Below are positions 1-6,521 of a DNA stretch of 9,373 nt, piece by piece. The position numbers and the translations under genes were made by a program. The notes beneath the pieces were generated by a model that worked only from the letters and a program-made list of their open reading frames with translations, was not told the origin of the DNA and made no database searches. Source of the DNA: Sphingomonadaceae bacterium (GTDB taxonomy: Bacteria > Pseudomonadota > Alphaproteobacteria > Sphingomonadales > Sphingomonadaceae). The number at the start of each line of letters is the position of its first letter. Positions within the stretch are counted from its first letter, which is position 1. The DNA lies in NCBI GenBank assembly GCA_019239785.1, contig JAFAZM010000178.1:1-9373 (forward strand). Direction: 5' to 3'.

Positions 1-149
1 TGTTCGAGCGGATGTCGAACATCGCCCGCGGCGCCGCTAAGGCCCAGGTCGAGGACGCACCGGAGGAAGAGGCGCCGCGCATGCGCACCGGCACCTCCCG
101 CGACCCGCTCGACATCCCGCGGTTCCTGAACCGGCAGAACAATCAGTAG
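1..149 (+). CDS. ftsZ: Cell division protein FtsZ, C-terminal end (5' truncated)
   Basis: Only the last 48 codons plus the stop are present; the reading frame enters at base 3 and ends at TAG 147-149. The visible residues run from FERMSNIARGAAKAQ through an acidic, Pro-containing linker (EDAPEEEAP) to DPLDIPRFLNRQNNQ. The end matches the conserved C-terminal peptide of alphaproteobacterial FtsZ (D-I-P-x-F-L-x-R-Q), which docks FtsA, ZipA-like anchors and other division partners; the stretch before it matches the intrinsically disordered linker. FtsZ is the tubulin-like GTPase that forms the cytoplasmic Z ring; its GTPase domain lies outside the window. Identification rests on the tail peptide alone, but that peptide is distinctive. 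The next gene downstream on this strand is a SPOR-domain protein, also a likely envelope/division factor. Confidence 0.93.
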   Translation, partial: FERMSNIARGAAKAQVEDAPEEEAPRMRTGTSRDPLDIPRFLNRQNNQ

Positions 150-161
150 GTTCGTGCAAAA

Positions 162-310
162 CCCTCTCCCCTCGAGGGAGAGGGATACGAAGTCTTAGCG
201 AGCGCAAGCGAGCTTAGACGAAGTTGGGTGAGGGGGCGCTGCCGCAGGCAGCGCGCGAAGCTCCGCTTCGCAAGACCCTCACCCCACCCTCTCCCGCAAG
301 CGGGAGAGGG
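162..310. repeat. Compound palindromic intergenic element, copy A
   Basis: Ordered inverted repeats fill the gap after ftsZ. Hairpin 1 pairs CCCTCTCCC (162-170) with GGGAGAGGG (176-184). An imperfect palindrome, GTCTTAGCG...GCTTAGAC, covers 192-219. An outer stem pairs GGGTGAGGG (226-234) with CCCTCACCC (276-284). It encloses two perfect hairpins: GCGCTGCC/GGCAGCGC (236-243/247-254) and GCGAAGC/GCTTCGC (255-261/265-271). A last 11-bp hairpin pairs 287-297 with 300-310 (CCCTCTCCCGC, loop AA). As RNA, 226-284 would fold as a closed stem with two arms. A related copy lies at 7679-7801, and the CCCTCTCCCGC hairpin recurs at 4024-4047. It resembles REP/BIME-type repeats. It may also end ftsZ transcription, but no T-tract follows any hairpin, so a classical intrinsic terminator is not supported. 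Confidence 0.85.
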
Positions 311-439
311 AGTAAGCCAAAGCGCGAGGAGCCGTTGGTTGCCCAACTCATCCCGCTTCGTCGCCTTCCGCAACCGGCTCGCCGCACCGCTGGCGAAACA
401 GTCATTGCCGGTACAGGCGAAGCCGGGTCTAGCCGCAGC

Positions 440-2851
440 ATGACTTCATCGGCGATGCGGGGGTTTCGCCGCGGCTTGTTGCTGGCGGCGACGGGGTACA
501 TCATTGCGGCGGGGGCCGCTTCAGCGCAGGACACGGACGATCCGTCGCCCGAGCCGCAATATTCCCGCACGCCTCCGGGCGCGGTGGTGCAGCCGCTCGA
601 CACCGGCCCCGGCGCGGAATTGCGCCGCAATCTCACCGCCTTGGCGGAAAACCCGCGCAGCCTCGACGCTTTGATCGGCGCCGGCCGTGCGGCGATCGCG
701 CTCGGCGACGGCGAGGCGGCGACCGGCTTCTTCACCCGCGCCCAGCAGATCGCGCCGGACGACAGCCGGGTGAAGGCGGGCCTCGGCTCGGCCAATTTGC
801 TTTCCGGCCGCCCCGAGCAGGCCCTGATCCTGTACGCCGAAGCGATCCAGCGCGGCGCTTCCGAGGCCGAGCTCGCCGGCGACCGCGGCCTCGCCTACGA
901 CATGGTCGGCGATCCGCGCCACGCCCAGCAGGATTATGCGCTTGCGCTGCGCTACCGCCGCGATCCGGAGATCGAGCGCCGCTTCGCCTTGTCGCTCGCG
1001 ATCAGCGGCCAGCGCGACGCCGCCCTGCGGGTGATCGACGGGCAGCTTCGCCGCAACGACCGCGCGGCCTGGCGCACCCAGGCCTTCATCCTCGCTTTGA
1101 CCGGCGATACCGCCGGCGCCGACGACCTGGCCCGCCGGCTGATGCCGCCGGCCAACGCCCAGGCGATGGCGCCCTTCTTCGCACGGCTCGCCGCGCTGAG
1201 CCCGGCACAGAAGGCGGCGGCGGTCAATTTCGGCATCTTCCCGAGCGACGGCCGCACCGGCCGCATGGCGTCCGGCGTCGACACCCGCGCCGATCCCGGC
1301 GCGCTCGCTTACGCGCAGGGCGGCGCGCCGAGCCGCGCCCAGCCGCCGCTGGCCGAACCGCTGAACGGCGCCCGCCGCCGTCCCGGCGGCTCTGCGGAGC
1401 CTGCCTATGGCCGGCCGCAGGGCGTCGCCCCGGCGGTGCAGCCGCAGCGGCGGATCGAGGTGGCGCAGGCGCCGACGCCCCGTTTCGGCACGACCCCGCC
1501 GCCGGACGAGGAGGACAAGGCGGACGACGGCAGCGATACCGACGATAGCGGCCAGCAGGCTCGGCCCGCCCCGCCGCCCGCCGGCCGGCGCGAAGCCCCC
1601 GCCTTCGGGCCGGGCGCCAACCTCACCCTCGACCGCAGCCATGAGGAAGCGCGGCCCGAGCCGCCGGTCCAGCCGACCCAGCAAGCAGCGACGCCCGGCT
1701 TCGGCGCCGTCGGCCAGATCCAGAGCCTGCCCGGCCGCACCTATGTCCCGGCGCCGGCGCAGCCGTTCCAGCTCCAGCCGTCGCCAATGTCAGAGGTCGC
1801 CTCGACGGTCCGTGCCCTGCCCGGCGAGTCCGCGCCGATCGCTGCGCCACCGCTCGGCAGCGCCGAGCGCCAGGCCCGCGACGCCGCCGCGCGCGCCGCC
1901 GAGGCGCGCTATCGCGGCACCGGCTCGACCGCCGCGGCGAGCGCCTCGGCCAACACGATGCGGCAATGGGTCCAGATCGCCCACGGCACCCAGCGCGGGC
2001 CGCTCGCCGGCCATTATCGCGAAGTGCGCGCGCGTGCCCCGGCCCTGGTCGACGGCCGCACCGCCTGGACCGTCGACGACGGCGGCATCAACCGGTTGCT
2101 GCTCGGCCCGTTCGGCAGCGAGCGGGAGGCGAGCGACTATATCGCCCAGCTCGACCGGCAGCATGTCGTGGCGGTCCCCTGGACCAGCGCTCCGGGCCAG
2201 CCGGTCGAGCGGCTCCAGGGAAATGGCGGCGACGGCAGCTCCTCCGCCGCCCGCGCCCGCAGCGAGCGCGCCGAGCCCCGCCCGGCCCCGGTCACCCGCT
2301 CGACGCGCACCCGCCAGGCCGAGGAACGCGCCTCGTCTTCCGACGACCGCCGCTCCTCCCGCAGAAGCTCGGCGCGCGATCGGGACAGCTCCGACGAGCG
2401 CGGTTCCAGCTCGAGCCGCAGCCGCTCACGCCGCGACCGGGACGAGAGTGGCGACCGGAGCAATGCCCACAGCCGCTCCCGCCGTGACCGCGACGAGGAC
2501 AACGGACGCAGCGCTGCGCACGGCCGCTCCGGCCGCGACCGGGCCGATGCCGAGGATCGCAATTCGTCGCGCAACGGCGCGCGCAGCTCGGCGCACAACC
2601 GCTCCGGCCGCGACCGCGACGAAGACACGAGTTCGCGCAGCCGCTCCGGCTCCCGCCGCGGCGCGAGCGACGACAGCAGGGACACGTCCCGCTCGCGCAA
2701 TGCGCACGGCCGGGCTACGGCGCGCGAGGACACGCATTCCTCGTCCAGCCGATCCAGCCAGGAGCGTAGGCCTGCCCATGACACGCGCACCTCTCGCGGC
2801 CGATCCGGCGAGGAGCAGAGGCCGGCTGCACACGGAAGACGATCGCGCTGA
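440..2851 (+). CDS. Secreted TPR/SPOR-domain envelope protein with Arg/Ser/Asp-rich C-terminal tail
   Basis: 803 residues from ATG 440. Residues 1-30 form a signal peptide: MRGFRR basic end, LLLAATGYIIAAGAA core, likely cleavage after ASA (about residue 29). Residues about 61-265 are helical TPR-like repeats (e.g. GRAAIALGDGEAATGFFTRA, then LLSGRPEQALILYAEAI). Residues about 270-500 are a Pro/Ala/Arg-rich linker. Residues about 507-580 are a SPOR domain (RQWVQIAHG..., then RLLLGPFGSEREASDYIAQL). SPOR domains bind denuded peptidoglycan glycan at division septa, consistent with the ftsZ neighbour. Residues about 600-803 are a low-complexity tail of R, S, D, E and H with near-repeats of AHxRSxRDRDED. 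SPOR domains usually sit at the C-terminus, so the 200-residue tail is odd. The tail codons are GC3-rich, arguing for real coding. The last 74 bases overlap dgt. The start is uncertain: ATG 455 also keeps the signal peptide, and neither has a clear Shine-Dalgarno. An upstream in-frame extension to 224 would run through the repeat element and is unlikely. Confidence 0.85.
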   Translation: MTSSAMRGFRRGLLLAATGYIIAAGAASAQDTDDPSPEPQYSRTPPGAVVQPLDTGPGAELRRNLTALAENPRSLDALIGAGRAAIALGDGEAATGFFTRAQQIAPDDSRVKAGLGSANLLSGRPEQALILYAEAIQRGASEAELAGDRGLAYDMVGDPRHAQQDYALALRYRRDPEIERRFALSLAISGQRDAALRVIDGQLRRNDRAAWRTQAFILALTGDTAGADDLARRLMPPANAQAMAPFFARLAALSPAQKAAAVNFGIFPSDGRTGRMASGVDTRADPGALAYAQGGAPSRAQPPLAEPLNGARRRPGGSAEPAYGRPQGVAPAVQPQRRIEVAQAPTPRFGTTPPPDEEDKADDGSDTDDSGQQARPAPPPAGRREAPAFGPGANLTLDRSHEEARPEPPVQPTQQAATPGFGAVGQIQSLPGRTYVPAPAQPFQLQPSPMSEVASTVRALPGESAPIAAPPLGSAERQARDAAARAAEARYRGTGSTAAASASANTMRQWVQIAHGTQRGPLAGHYREVRARAPALVDGRTAWTVDDGGINRLLLGPFGSEREASDYIAQLDRQHVVAVPWTSAPGQPVERLQGNGGDGSSSAARARSERAEPRPAPVTRSTRTRQAEERASSSDDRRSSRRSSARDRDSSDERGSSSSRSRSRRDRDESGDRSNAHSRSRRDRDEDNGRSAAHGRSGRDRADAEDRNSSRNGARSSAHNRSGRDRDEDTSSRSRSGSRRGASDDSRDTSRSRNAHGRATAREDTHSSSSRSSQERRPAHDTRTSRGRSGEEQRPAAHGRRSR
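2408..2626 (+). repeat. Degenerate coding repeat in the RS/RD-rich tail
   Basis: Within the SPOR protein tail, residues about 657-729, a unit reading roughly (S/A)AHxRS(R/G)RDRDED recurs at residues 674-687 (NAHSRSRRDRDEDN), 692-704 (AAHGRSGRDRADA) and 717-729 (SAHNRSGRDRDED), with a partial unit at 657-669 (SSSRSRSRRDRDE). Spacing between units is irregular, about 18 to 25 residues. The DNA repeats too: variants of CGCTCC(C/G)GCCG(C/T)GACCG recur. It is a degenerate repeat likely to change in copy number between strains. No function can be assigned; alternating Arg and Asp/Glu would make it a charged, disordered, extracytoplasmic polyampholyte. Confidence 0.7.
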
Positions 2852-3932
2852 GCGGGGGCCGCGCGACGCCTTCCAGCGCGACCGCGACCGCATCATCCAT
2901 TCGATCCCGTTCCGCCGCCTGCGCCACAAGACCCAGGTCTTCGTCGCGCCGGACGGCGACCATTATCGCGTCCGCCTGACCCACAGCCTCGAGGTCGCGC
3001 AGATCGCGCGGGCGATGGCCCGCGCGCTCGGCCTCAACGAGGACCTCACCGAGGCGCTCGCGCTCGCCCACGATAGCGGCCACCCGCCCTTCGGCCATGC
3101 CGGCGAGGATGTGCTGGCGGCGGCGATGGCGGCGGCCGGCGGCTTCGACCACAATGCCCACACCATCCGGCTGCTGACCCGGCTGGAGACGCCCTATCCC
3201 GGCTTCGACGGGCTCAACCTGTGCTGGGAGACGCTGGAGGGGCTGGCCAAGCATAACGGCCCGGTCGCCGATCCGACCTGGGCACTCGCCGAGGCCGACG
3301 CCCAATGGCCGCTGGAGCTTGGGAGCTGGCCCGGCCTGGAGGCGCAGATCGCCGCGATCGCCGACGACATCGCCTATGACAATCACGACATTGACGACGG
3401 CCTGCGCGCCGGCCTGTTCGCGCTCGATGAGCTGCTCGCGGTGCCTTTGGCGGCGCGGGCCTGGAGAGCGGTGAACGCGCGCCACCCGGGCGCCGCGACG
3501 GCGCGGCTGGTTCCGGAGCTGGTCCGCGACCTGATCGGCCGGATGGTCAACGACGTGCTTGCCGAGACGAAGCGGCGGACGGCGGAGTCCGACGCCGCCT
3601 CGATCGACGACGTCCGCGCCGCCGGCGGCCCGCTTGCCGGCTTCTCCGCAGAGATGGCTGTGGAGGAACGGGCGCTGAAGGCGTTCCTCTACGCCCGCAT
3701 GTACGACGCGCCCTCGGTGAAAACGGTCCGCGCCGAAGCCCAGCGCCTCCTCGCCGCCCTCTTCGCCGCCTATCGCGACGACCCCGCTCTCCTCCCCGCC
3801 GAATGGCGTCCGCAACCCGGCGCCGAGCCGCTGCGCGCGATCGGCGACTTCATCGCCGGCATGACCGACCGCTACGCGATCCGCCAGCACCGGACGCTGA
3901 TCGGGCCGGTGGATCTGCCCGAGGGGTTTTGA
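2778..3932 (+). CDS. dgt: Deoxyguanosinetriphosphate triphosphohydrolase-like protein (HD domain)
   Basis: 384 residues; cytoplasmic HD-superfamily enzyme. The family hydrolyses dNTPs (classically dGTP) to deoxynucleoside and tripolyphosphate, affecting dNTP pools. The conserved N-terminus is present (PARSRGRLH, then FQRDRDRIIHSIPFRRLRHKTQVF). The metal site H...HD...D is seen as RLTHS (H69), LAHDSGHPPFGHAGED (H98, D99) and IADDIAYDNHDIDDGL (D196). FDHNAHTIRLLTRLE and LNLCWETLEGLAKHNGP also match the family. The residue after HD is Ser where I expect Leu or Ile. ATG 2778 is chosen because the conserved N-terminus begins there and no other in-frame Met occurs until residue 80. It lies 74 bases inside the SPOR gene in another frame, so its translation signals are embedded in that gene: AGGAG at 2760-2764 (13 bases before the ATG) or weak TAGG at 2767-2770. 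In many Alphaproteobacteria dgt is next to argS; it is not here. Substrate preference cannot be read from sequence. Confidence 0.93.
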   Translation: MTRAPLAADPARSRGRLHTEDDRAERGPRDAFQRDRDRIIHSIPFRRLRHKTQVFVAPDGDHYRVRLTHSLEVAQIARAMARALGLNEDLTEALALAHDSGHPPFGHAGEDVLAAAMAAAGGFDHNAHTIRLLTRLETPYPGFDGLNLCWETLEGLAKHNGPVADPTWALAEADAQWPLELGSWPGLEAQIAAIADDIAYDNHDIDDGLRAGLFALDELLAVPLAARAWRAVNARHPGAATARLVPELVRDLIGRMVNDVLAETKRRTAESDAASIDDVRAAGGPLAGFSAEMAVEERALKAFLYARMYDAPSVKTVRAEAQRLLAALFAAYRDDPALLPAEWRPQPGAEPLRAIGDFIAGMTDRYAIRQHRTLIGPVDLPEGF

Positions 3933-3965
3933 TCGGGGCGGGGAAGGGACGGAAGAAGAAGCTGT

Positions 3966-4254
3966 TTCGCGCGAAGGAGCGCGAAGTTCGCGAAGCGCTC
4001 AGCCCTGAAACCGCTCCTTCTTACCCTCTCCCGCTCGCGGGAGAGGGAGGGTGAGGGTCTTCGTCTTGTTGTTCTTCTTCCGGCCCTGCGGCCATTAAAG
4101 GCCAAAAAACAAGAACAAGACCCTCATCCTCCCACTGCTTTCGCAGCGGGCCCCTCCTTCTCCCGCAAGCGGGTAAAGGGTTTGATCAGGCGCCTCTCCG
4201 CTTGGGCAGGTCACCCTTCGCGCCCTTCGCGCTCCTTCGCGATCTTCGCGCGAA
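3966..4254. repeat. Nested palindromic intergenic element bounded by TTCGCGCGAA
   Basis: The 352-base gap between dgt and the convergent small gene is mostly this element. Its ends are the 10-base palindrome TTCGCGCGAA (3966-3975 and 4245-4254). Just inside, CGCGAAGGAGCGCGAAG (3970-3986) has its exact reverse complement at 4225-4241. Further in is an 11-bp hairpin CCCTCTCCCGC/GCGGGAGAGGG (4024-4034/4037-4047). Then GGGTGAGGGTCTT (4049-4061) pairs with AAGACCCTCATCC (4117-4129) with one G-T mismatch, around a centre containing GGCCATTAAAGGCC. A decayed match, CTCCCGCAAGCGGG, lies near 4159-4172. It encodes no convincing protein. It could act as a bidirectional transcription stop between two convergent genes, or be a non-autonomous REP/MITE-like repeat; I saw no clear target-site duplication. 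Confidence 0.78.
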
Positions 4255-4284
4255 ATGACTCCCTTCTGCCTTCCCCTTCCCGCC

Positions 4285-4707
4285 TCAATGCCGGAAGAAA
4301 CAATAGGCCCCCGCAAGCACCACCGCCGCGATCAGGATCGCCACGCCGTAGCGCAGGCCGCTGCCGCCCTCGGGGGCGGGCGGGTTCACCACCGGGTCCA
4401 CCTCCGTCCGCACCGGATCGGATGCCGCCGGCCGCAGCTCGGGCTCCGGCCGCGTCTCGATCGCGACGCGCTGCGCTGGCTCGGCCGGCGCCGCCTCCGT
4501 CACGCCGGCGGCATTGGCGGCGGCTTCGGCTTCGGCGCAGATCCGCTGCAGCTCCGCCTCGCGCTCCGCCTTGGGGATCTGGTCGGCACCCGATTGATAT
4601 TGCTCCACCGCCGTCTCGAACCGATCGCGGAAGCCATGCGGCGCATGGGCGTCCGGGTTCTTGGCGAGATGCTTTTCGAGCTCGGTCTTCAAACTGTCGA
4701 CGTCCAT
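4285..4707 (-). CDS. Small tail-anchored membrane protein, unknown function
   Basis: 140 residues. I do not recognise a named family. Residues 1-65 are polar and helical with alternating charge (MDVDSLKTELEKHLAKNPD, then KAEREAELQRICAEAEAAANAAG). Residues about 70-117 are a Pro/Ala/Glu-rich linker. Residues 119-138 form one hydrophobic segment (RYGVAILIAAVVLAGAYCFF) followed by RH at the end. This predicts a protein anchored by its C-terminus with the body in the cytoplasm and no signal peptide. The ATG at 4707 is chosen because GGAGGGGAGG lies 5 bases upstream on the minus strand. The frame stays open upstream to 4863 but has no such site. It is convergent with dgt and divergent from the DUF1800 gene, so it is probably its own transcription unit. 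Confidence 0.82.
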   Translation of the reverse strand: MDVDSLKTELEKHLAKNPDAHAPHGFRDRFETAVEQYQSGADQIPKAEREAELQRICAEAEAAANAAGVTEAAPAEPAQRVAIETRPEPELRPAASDPVRTEVDPVVNPPAPEGGSGLRYGVAILIAAVVLAGAYCFFRH

Positions 4708-4712
4708 GCGTG

Positions 4713-4722
4713 CCTCCCCTCC
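4713..4722 (-). promoter_or_regulatory. Strong Shine-Dalgarno deciding the start of the tail-anchored protein
   Basis: On the minus strand the bases read GGAGGGGAGG, then 5 bases (4708-4712), then ATG at 4707. It is the best ribosome binding site in the window and fixes the start at 4707 rather than at in-frame codons further upstream. Confidence 0.8.
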
Positions 4723-4758
4723 GGTGCTAGGCAAGTTCAAGCAACGCAACGACTTCCG

Positions 4759-4785
4759 AACCGATACATGAATTCCGCCCGTTCC
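4759..4785 (-). promoter_or_regulatory. Possible EcfG-type (general stress) promoter
   Basis: On the minus strand GGAAC (4785-4781) is followed after 17 bases by CGGTT (4763-4759). The alphaproteobacterial general stress sigma factor EcfG recognises GGAAC-N16/17-CGTT, so the -35 part matches fully and the -10 part has one mismatch. Transcription would begin roughly 45 bases upstream of ATG 4707, a normal leader length. I see no better promoter between the two divergent genes (4708-4929). Such short motifs occur by chance. Confidence 0.3.
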
Positions 4786-4929
4786 GCCAAGCGCGCCGGA
4801 AAAAATCGCGGGCCCGCACGATGCCCGAAGGGAAGGCCGCGCTGACACGTTTAGCGACAACAAAGCGCATCGCCTCGCGACCGTCCGGGTTTATGACGAG
4901 CGCGAAGGGCGGACGGAGATTCGGGCCCG

Positions 4930-6519
4930 ATGTCGATACAGTCCCTGGCTTTCAACCGCTTCGGCCTCGGCGCCCGCAGCGACGATGCGGCGCCGGAAGA
5001 TCCGCGTCGCTGGCTGCTCGCGCAGCTCGACCGCTTCGATCCCCGCCCCGAACCGATCGCAGCGGCGCCGGCCCGGACCCAGGTCGCCACCCAGCTCGCC
5101 GATTATCTGGAAGAGGTCCGCATGGCCGGCGGGCCGCAGCGCCGCGCCGCTGCGCTCGGCCAGGCTCCGGGCGAGGCGGGCACCGGGCAGGGACCGGGCT
5201 TCCGCCGCCGCCTCGCCATGCAGGCCGCGGCCGGGCAGCCGGCCGCCGCGCCGCAGCCCGCGATGGACATGCAGGCGCAGGCCACCACCCCGGTTGAGCC
5301 TGGCGCCCGCCCCGGCATGGACGATCAGCTCGCCGGCCTTCCCGACAATGCCCGCCGCTTCATCCGCGGCGTCAGCCGCGAGAATTACCTCGCCATGGTC
5401 GGCGCGCGCACCAACGCCGCCTTGGTCGCGCCGGCGCCGTTCGTCGAACGGCTGGTCCATTTCTGGGCGAACCATTTCGCGGTCTCGGCCGACAAATTGC
5501 CGGTGATCGGCATGGCCGGCCTGCTCGAGTTCGAGGCGATCCGGCCGCACGTGCTCGGCAAGTTCGTTGATATGCTGATTGCGGTCGAGCGGCATCCGGC
5601 GATGCTGCTCTATCTCGACCAGGCCCAGTCGATCGGCCCGAACAGCCGGGCCGGCCAGCTCGCCGCCCGCTTCGCGCGGCAGCGGCGCGGGCTCAACGAG
5701 AATCTCGCCCGCGAGATATTGGAGCTGCACACGCTCGGCGTGAACAGCGGCTACAGCCAGGCCGACGTCACCGAATTCGCGCGCGTGCTGACCGGCTGGA
5801 CCGTCGACGGCCTGGTCCGCGGACCGATGCAGCGCTTCCTGGGCGGCAACGGCCGGCCCGGCGGCTTCCATTTCGCAGAGGCGCTGCACGAGCCCGGCAC
5901 CCGCAGCGTCGCCGGCCGGACCTATGCGCAGGACGGCGAGGCGCAGGGCCTTGCCGTGCTCGGCGACCTCGCCGCCGATCCGCGCACCGCCCGTCATCTC
6001 GCCACCAAGCTGGCCCGCCATTTTGCCGGCGACGAGCCGCCGCCGGCGATGATCGCGCGGCTGAGCGAGGCCTATCTCCATTCGGGCGGCGACCTGCCAA
6101 CCGTCTACCGGGCGATCCTCGACTCCCCGGAGGCATGGAGCGCCGCCACTCCCAAGTTCCGCTCCCCCTGGGACTGGACGGTGGCGGCGCTCCGGGCGGT
6201 CGGCACGCGGCACGTCGAGCCGCAGCCGGCCGCCGGCCTGCTCATCCAGCTCGGCCAGCCGATCTGGCGGCCGGGCTCGCCGGCCGGCTTCGACGATATC
6301 GGCCCGAGCTGGTCCGGCCCCGACGCCCTGCTGCGCCGGGTCGAGGCGGCGGAACGGATCGCCGCGCGCAGCGGCGGCCAGATCGACGCTCGGCAGCTCG
6401 CGCCCCGGCTGCTTCCCGGCGCGCTCGGCGAGGCGACCGCGCAGGCGATCGCCCGGGCCGAAAGCCCGAGCCAGGGGCTGGCGCTGTTGCTGGTCTCGCC
6501 GGAATTCCTGAGGAGATGA
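4930..6519 (+). CDS. DUF1800 domain protein
   Basis: 529 residues. Family features: N-terminal AFNRFGLGAR; residues 171-184 FVERLVHFWANHFA; 255-270 LNENLAREILELHTLG; then DVTEFARVLTGW; 343-364 with VLGDLA and HLATKLARHF; RSPWDWTVAALRAVG at 411-425; LGQPIWRPGSPAGFDD at 441-456; and the usual ending LLVSPEFLRR. The biochemical role of the family is not established to my knowledge. It often lies next to a DUF1501 gene, as here: its TGA overlaps an ATG (ATGA 6516-6519) and the next gene's ribosome binding site is in its last codons, so the two are translationally coupled. Unlike its partner it has no visible signal peptide or membrane segment. Residues about 65-135 are an Ala/Gln/Pro/Gly/Met-rich insertion between conserved blocks. 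A moderate purine-rich site, GGACGGAG, ends about 11 bases before ATG 4930. Transcription probably starts in 4708-4929; no clear promoter seen on this strand. Confidence 0.9.
   Translation: MSIQSLAFNRFGLGARSDDAAPEDPRRWLLAQLDRFDPRPEPIAAAPARTQVATQLADYLEEVRMAGGPQRRAAALGQAPGEAGTGQGPGFRRRLAMQAAAGQPAAAPQPAMDMQAQATTPVEPGARPGMDDQLAGLPDNARRFIRGVSRENYLAMVGARTNAALVAPAPFVERLVHFWANHFAVSADKLPVIGMAGLLEFEAIRPHVLGKFVDMLIAVERHPAMLLYLDQAQSIGPNSRAGQLAARFARQRRGLNENLAREILELHTLGVNSGYSQADVTEFARVLTGWTVDGLVRGPMQRFLGGNGRPGGFHFAEALHEPGTRSVAGRTYAQDGEAQGLAVLGDLAADPRTARHLATKLARHFAGDEPPPAMIARLSEAYLHSGGDLPTVYRAILDSPEAWSAATPKFRSPWDWTVAALRAVGTRHVEPQPAAGLLIQLGQPIWRPGSPAGFDDIGPSWSGPDALLRRVEAAERIAARSGGQIDARQLAPRLLPGALGEATAQAIARAESPSQGLALLLVSPEFLRR
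6511..6515 (+). promoter_or_regulatory. Ribosome binding site inside the DUF1800 stop region
   Basis: AGGAG lies within the last codons of the DUF1800 gene. It abuts ATG 6516 with no spacing, but is 6 bases before ATG 6522, so 6522 is the better start for the DUF1501 gene. The placement indicates coupled translation of the pair. Confidence 0.7.
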
Positions 6520-6521
6520 AG

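Noticed and set aside
162..184. Intrinsic terminator for ftsZ
   Set aside because: The hairpin is good but is followed by ATACGAAG rather than a T-tract, and the same hairpin recurs in other gaps as part of repeats.
224..439. N-terminal extension of the SPOR protein to ATG 224
   Set aside because: It would translate through the palindromic repeat and place 72 residues before a clear signal peptide. ATG 440 or 455 fits far better.
2408..2626. CRISPR-like array in the SPOR tail
   Set aside because: Units are degenerate, in frame, of irregular spacing and protein-coding. There are no uniform spacers and no cas genes.
1407..2777. Long upstream extension of the dgt frame
   Set aside because: It encodes only Ala/Pro/Arg/Ser-rich translation antisense to any family pattern, inside the SPOR gene in another frame. 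The conserved dGTPase N-terminus begins at 2778.
2137..2790. Minus-strand Arg/Ser/Leu-rich frame opposite the RS tail
   Set aside because: Open because the repeated CGC/TCC/GAC codons give few stops on the other strand. No start signal or domain; the plus frame continues a real protein.
2715..3890. Minus-strand open frame of 391 codons opposite dgt
   Set aside because: Shadow of a strongly supported HD-domain gene.
3966..4254. Insertion sequence
   Set aside because: No transposase frame and no clear target duplication; at most a non-autonomous repeat.
4891..6213. Minus-strand open frame of 440 codons opposite the DUF1800 gene
   Set aside because: High-GC shadow frame. The plus strand has recognised family motifs and a signal-consistent operon structure.
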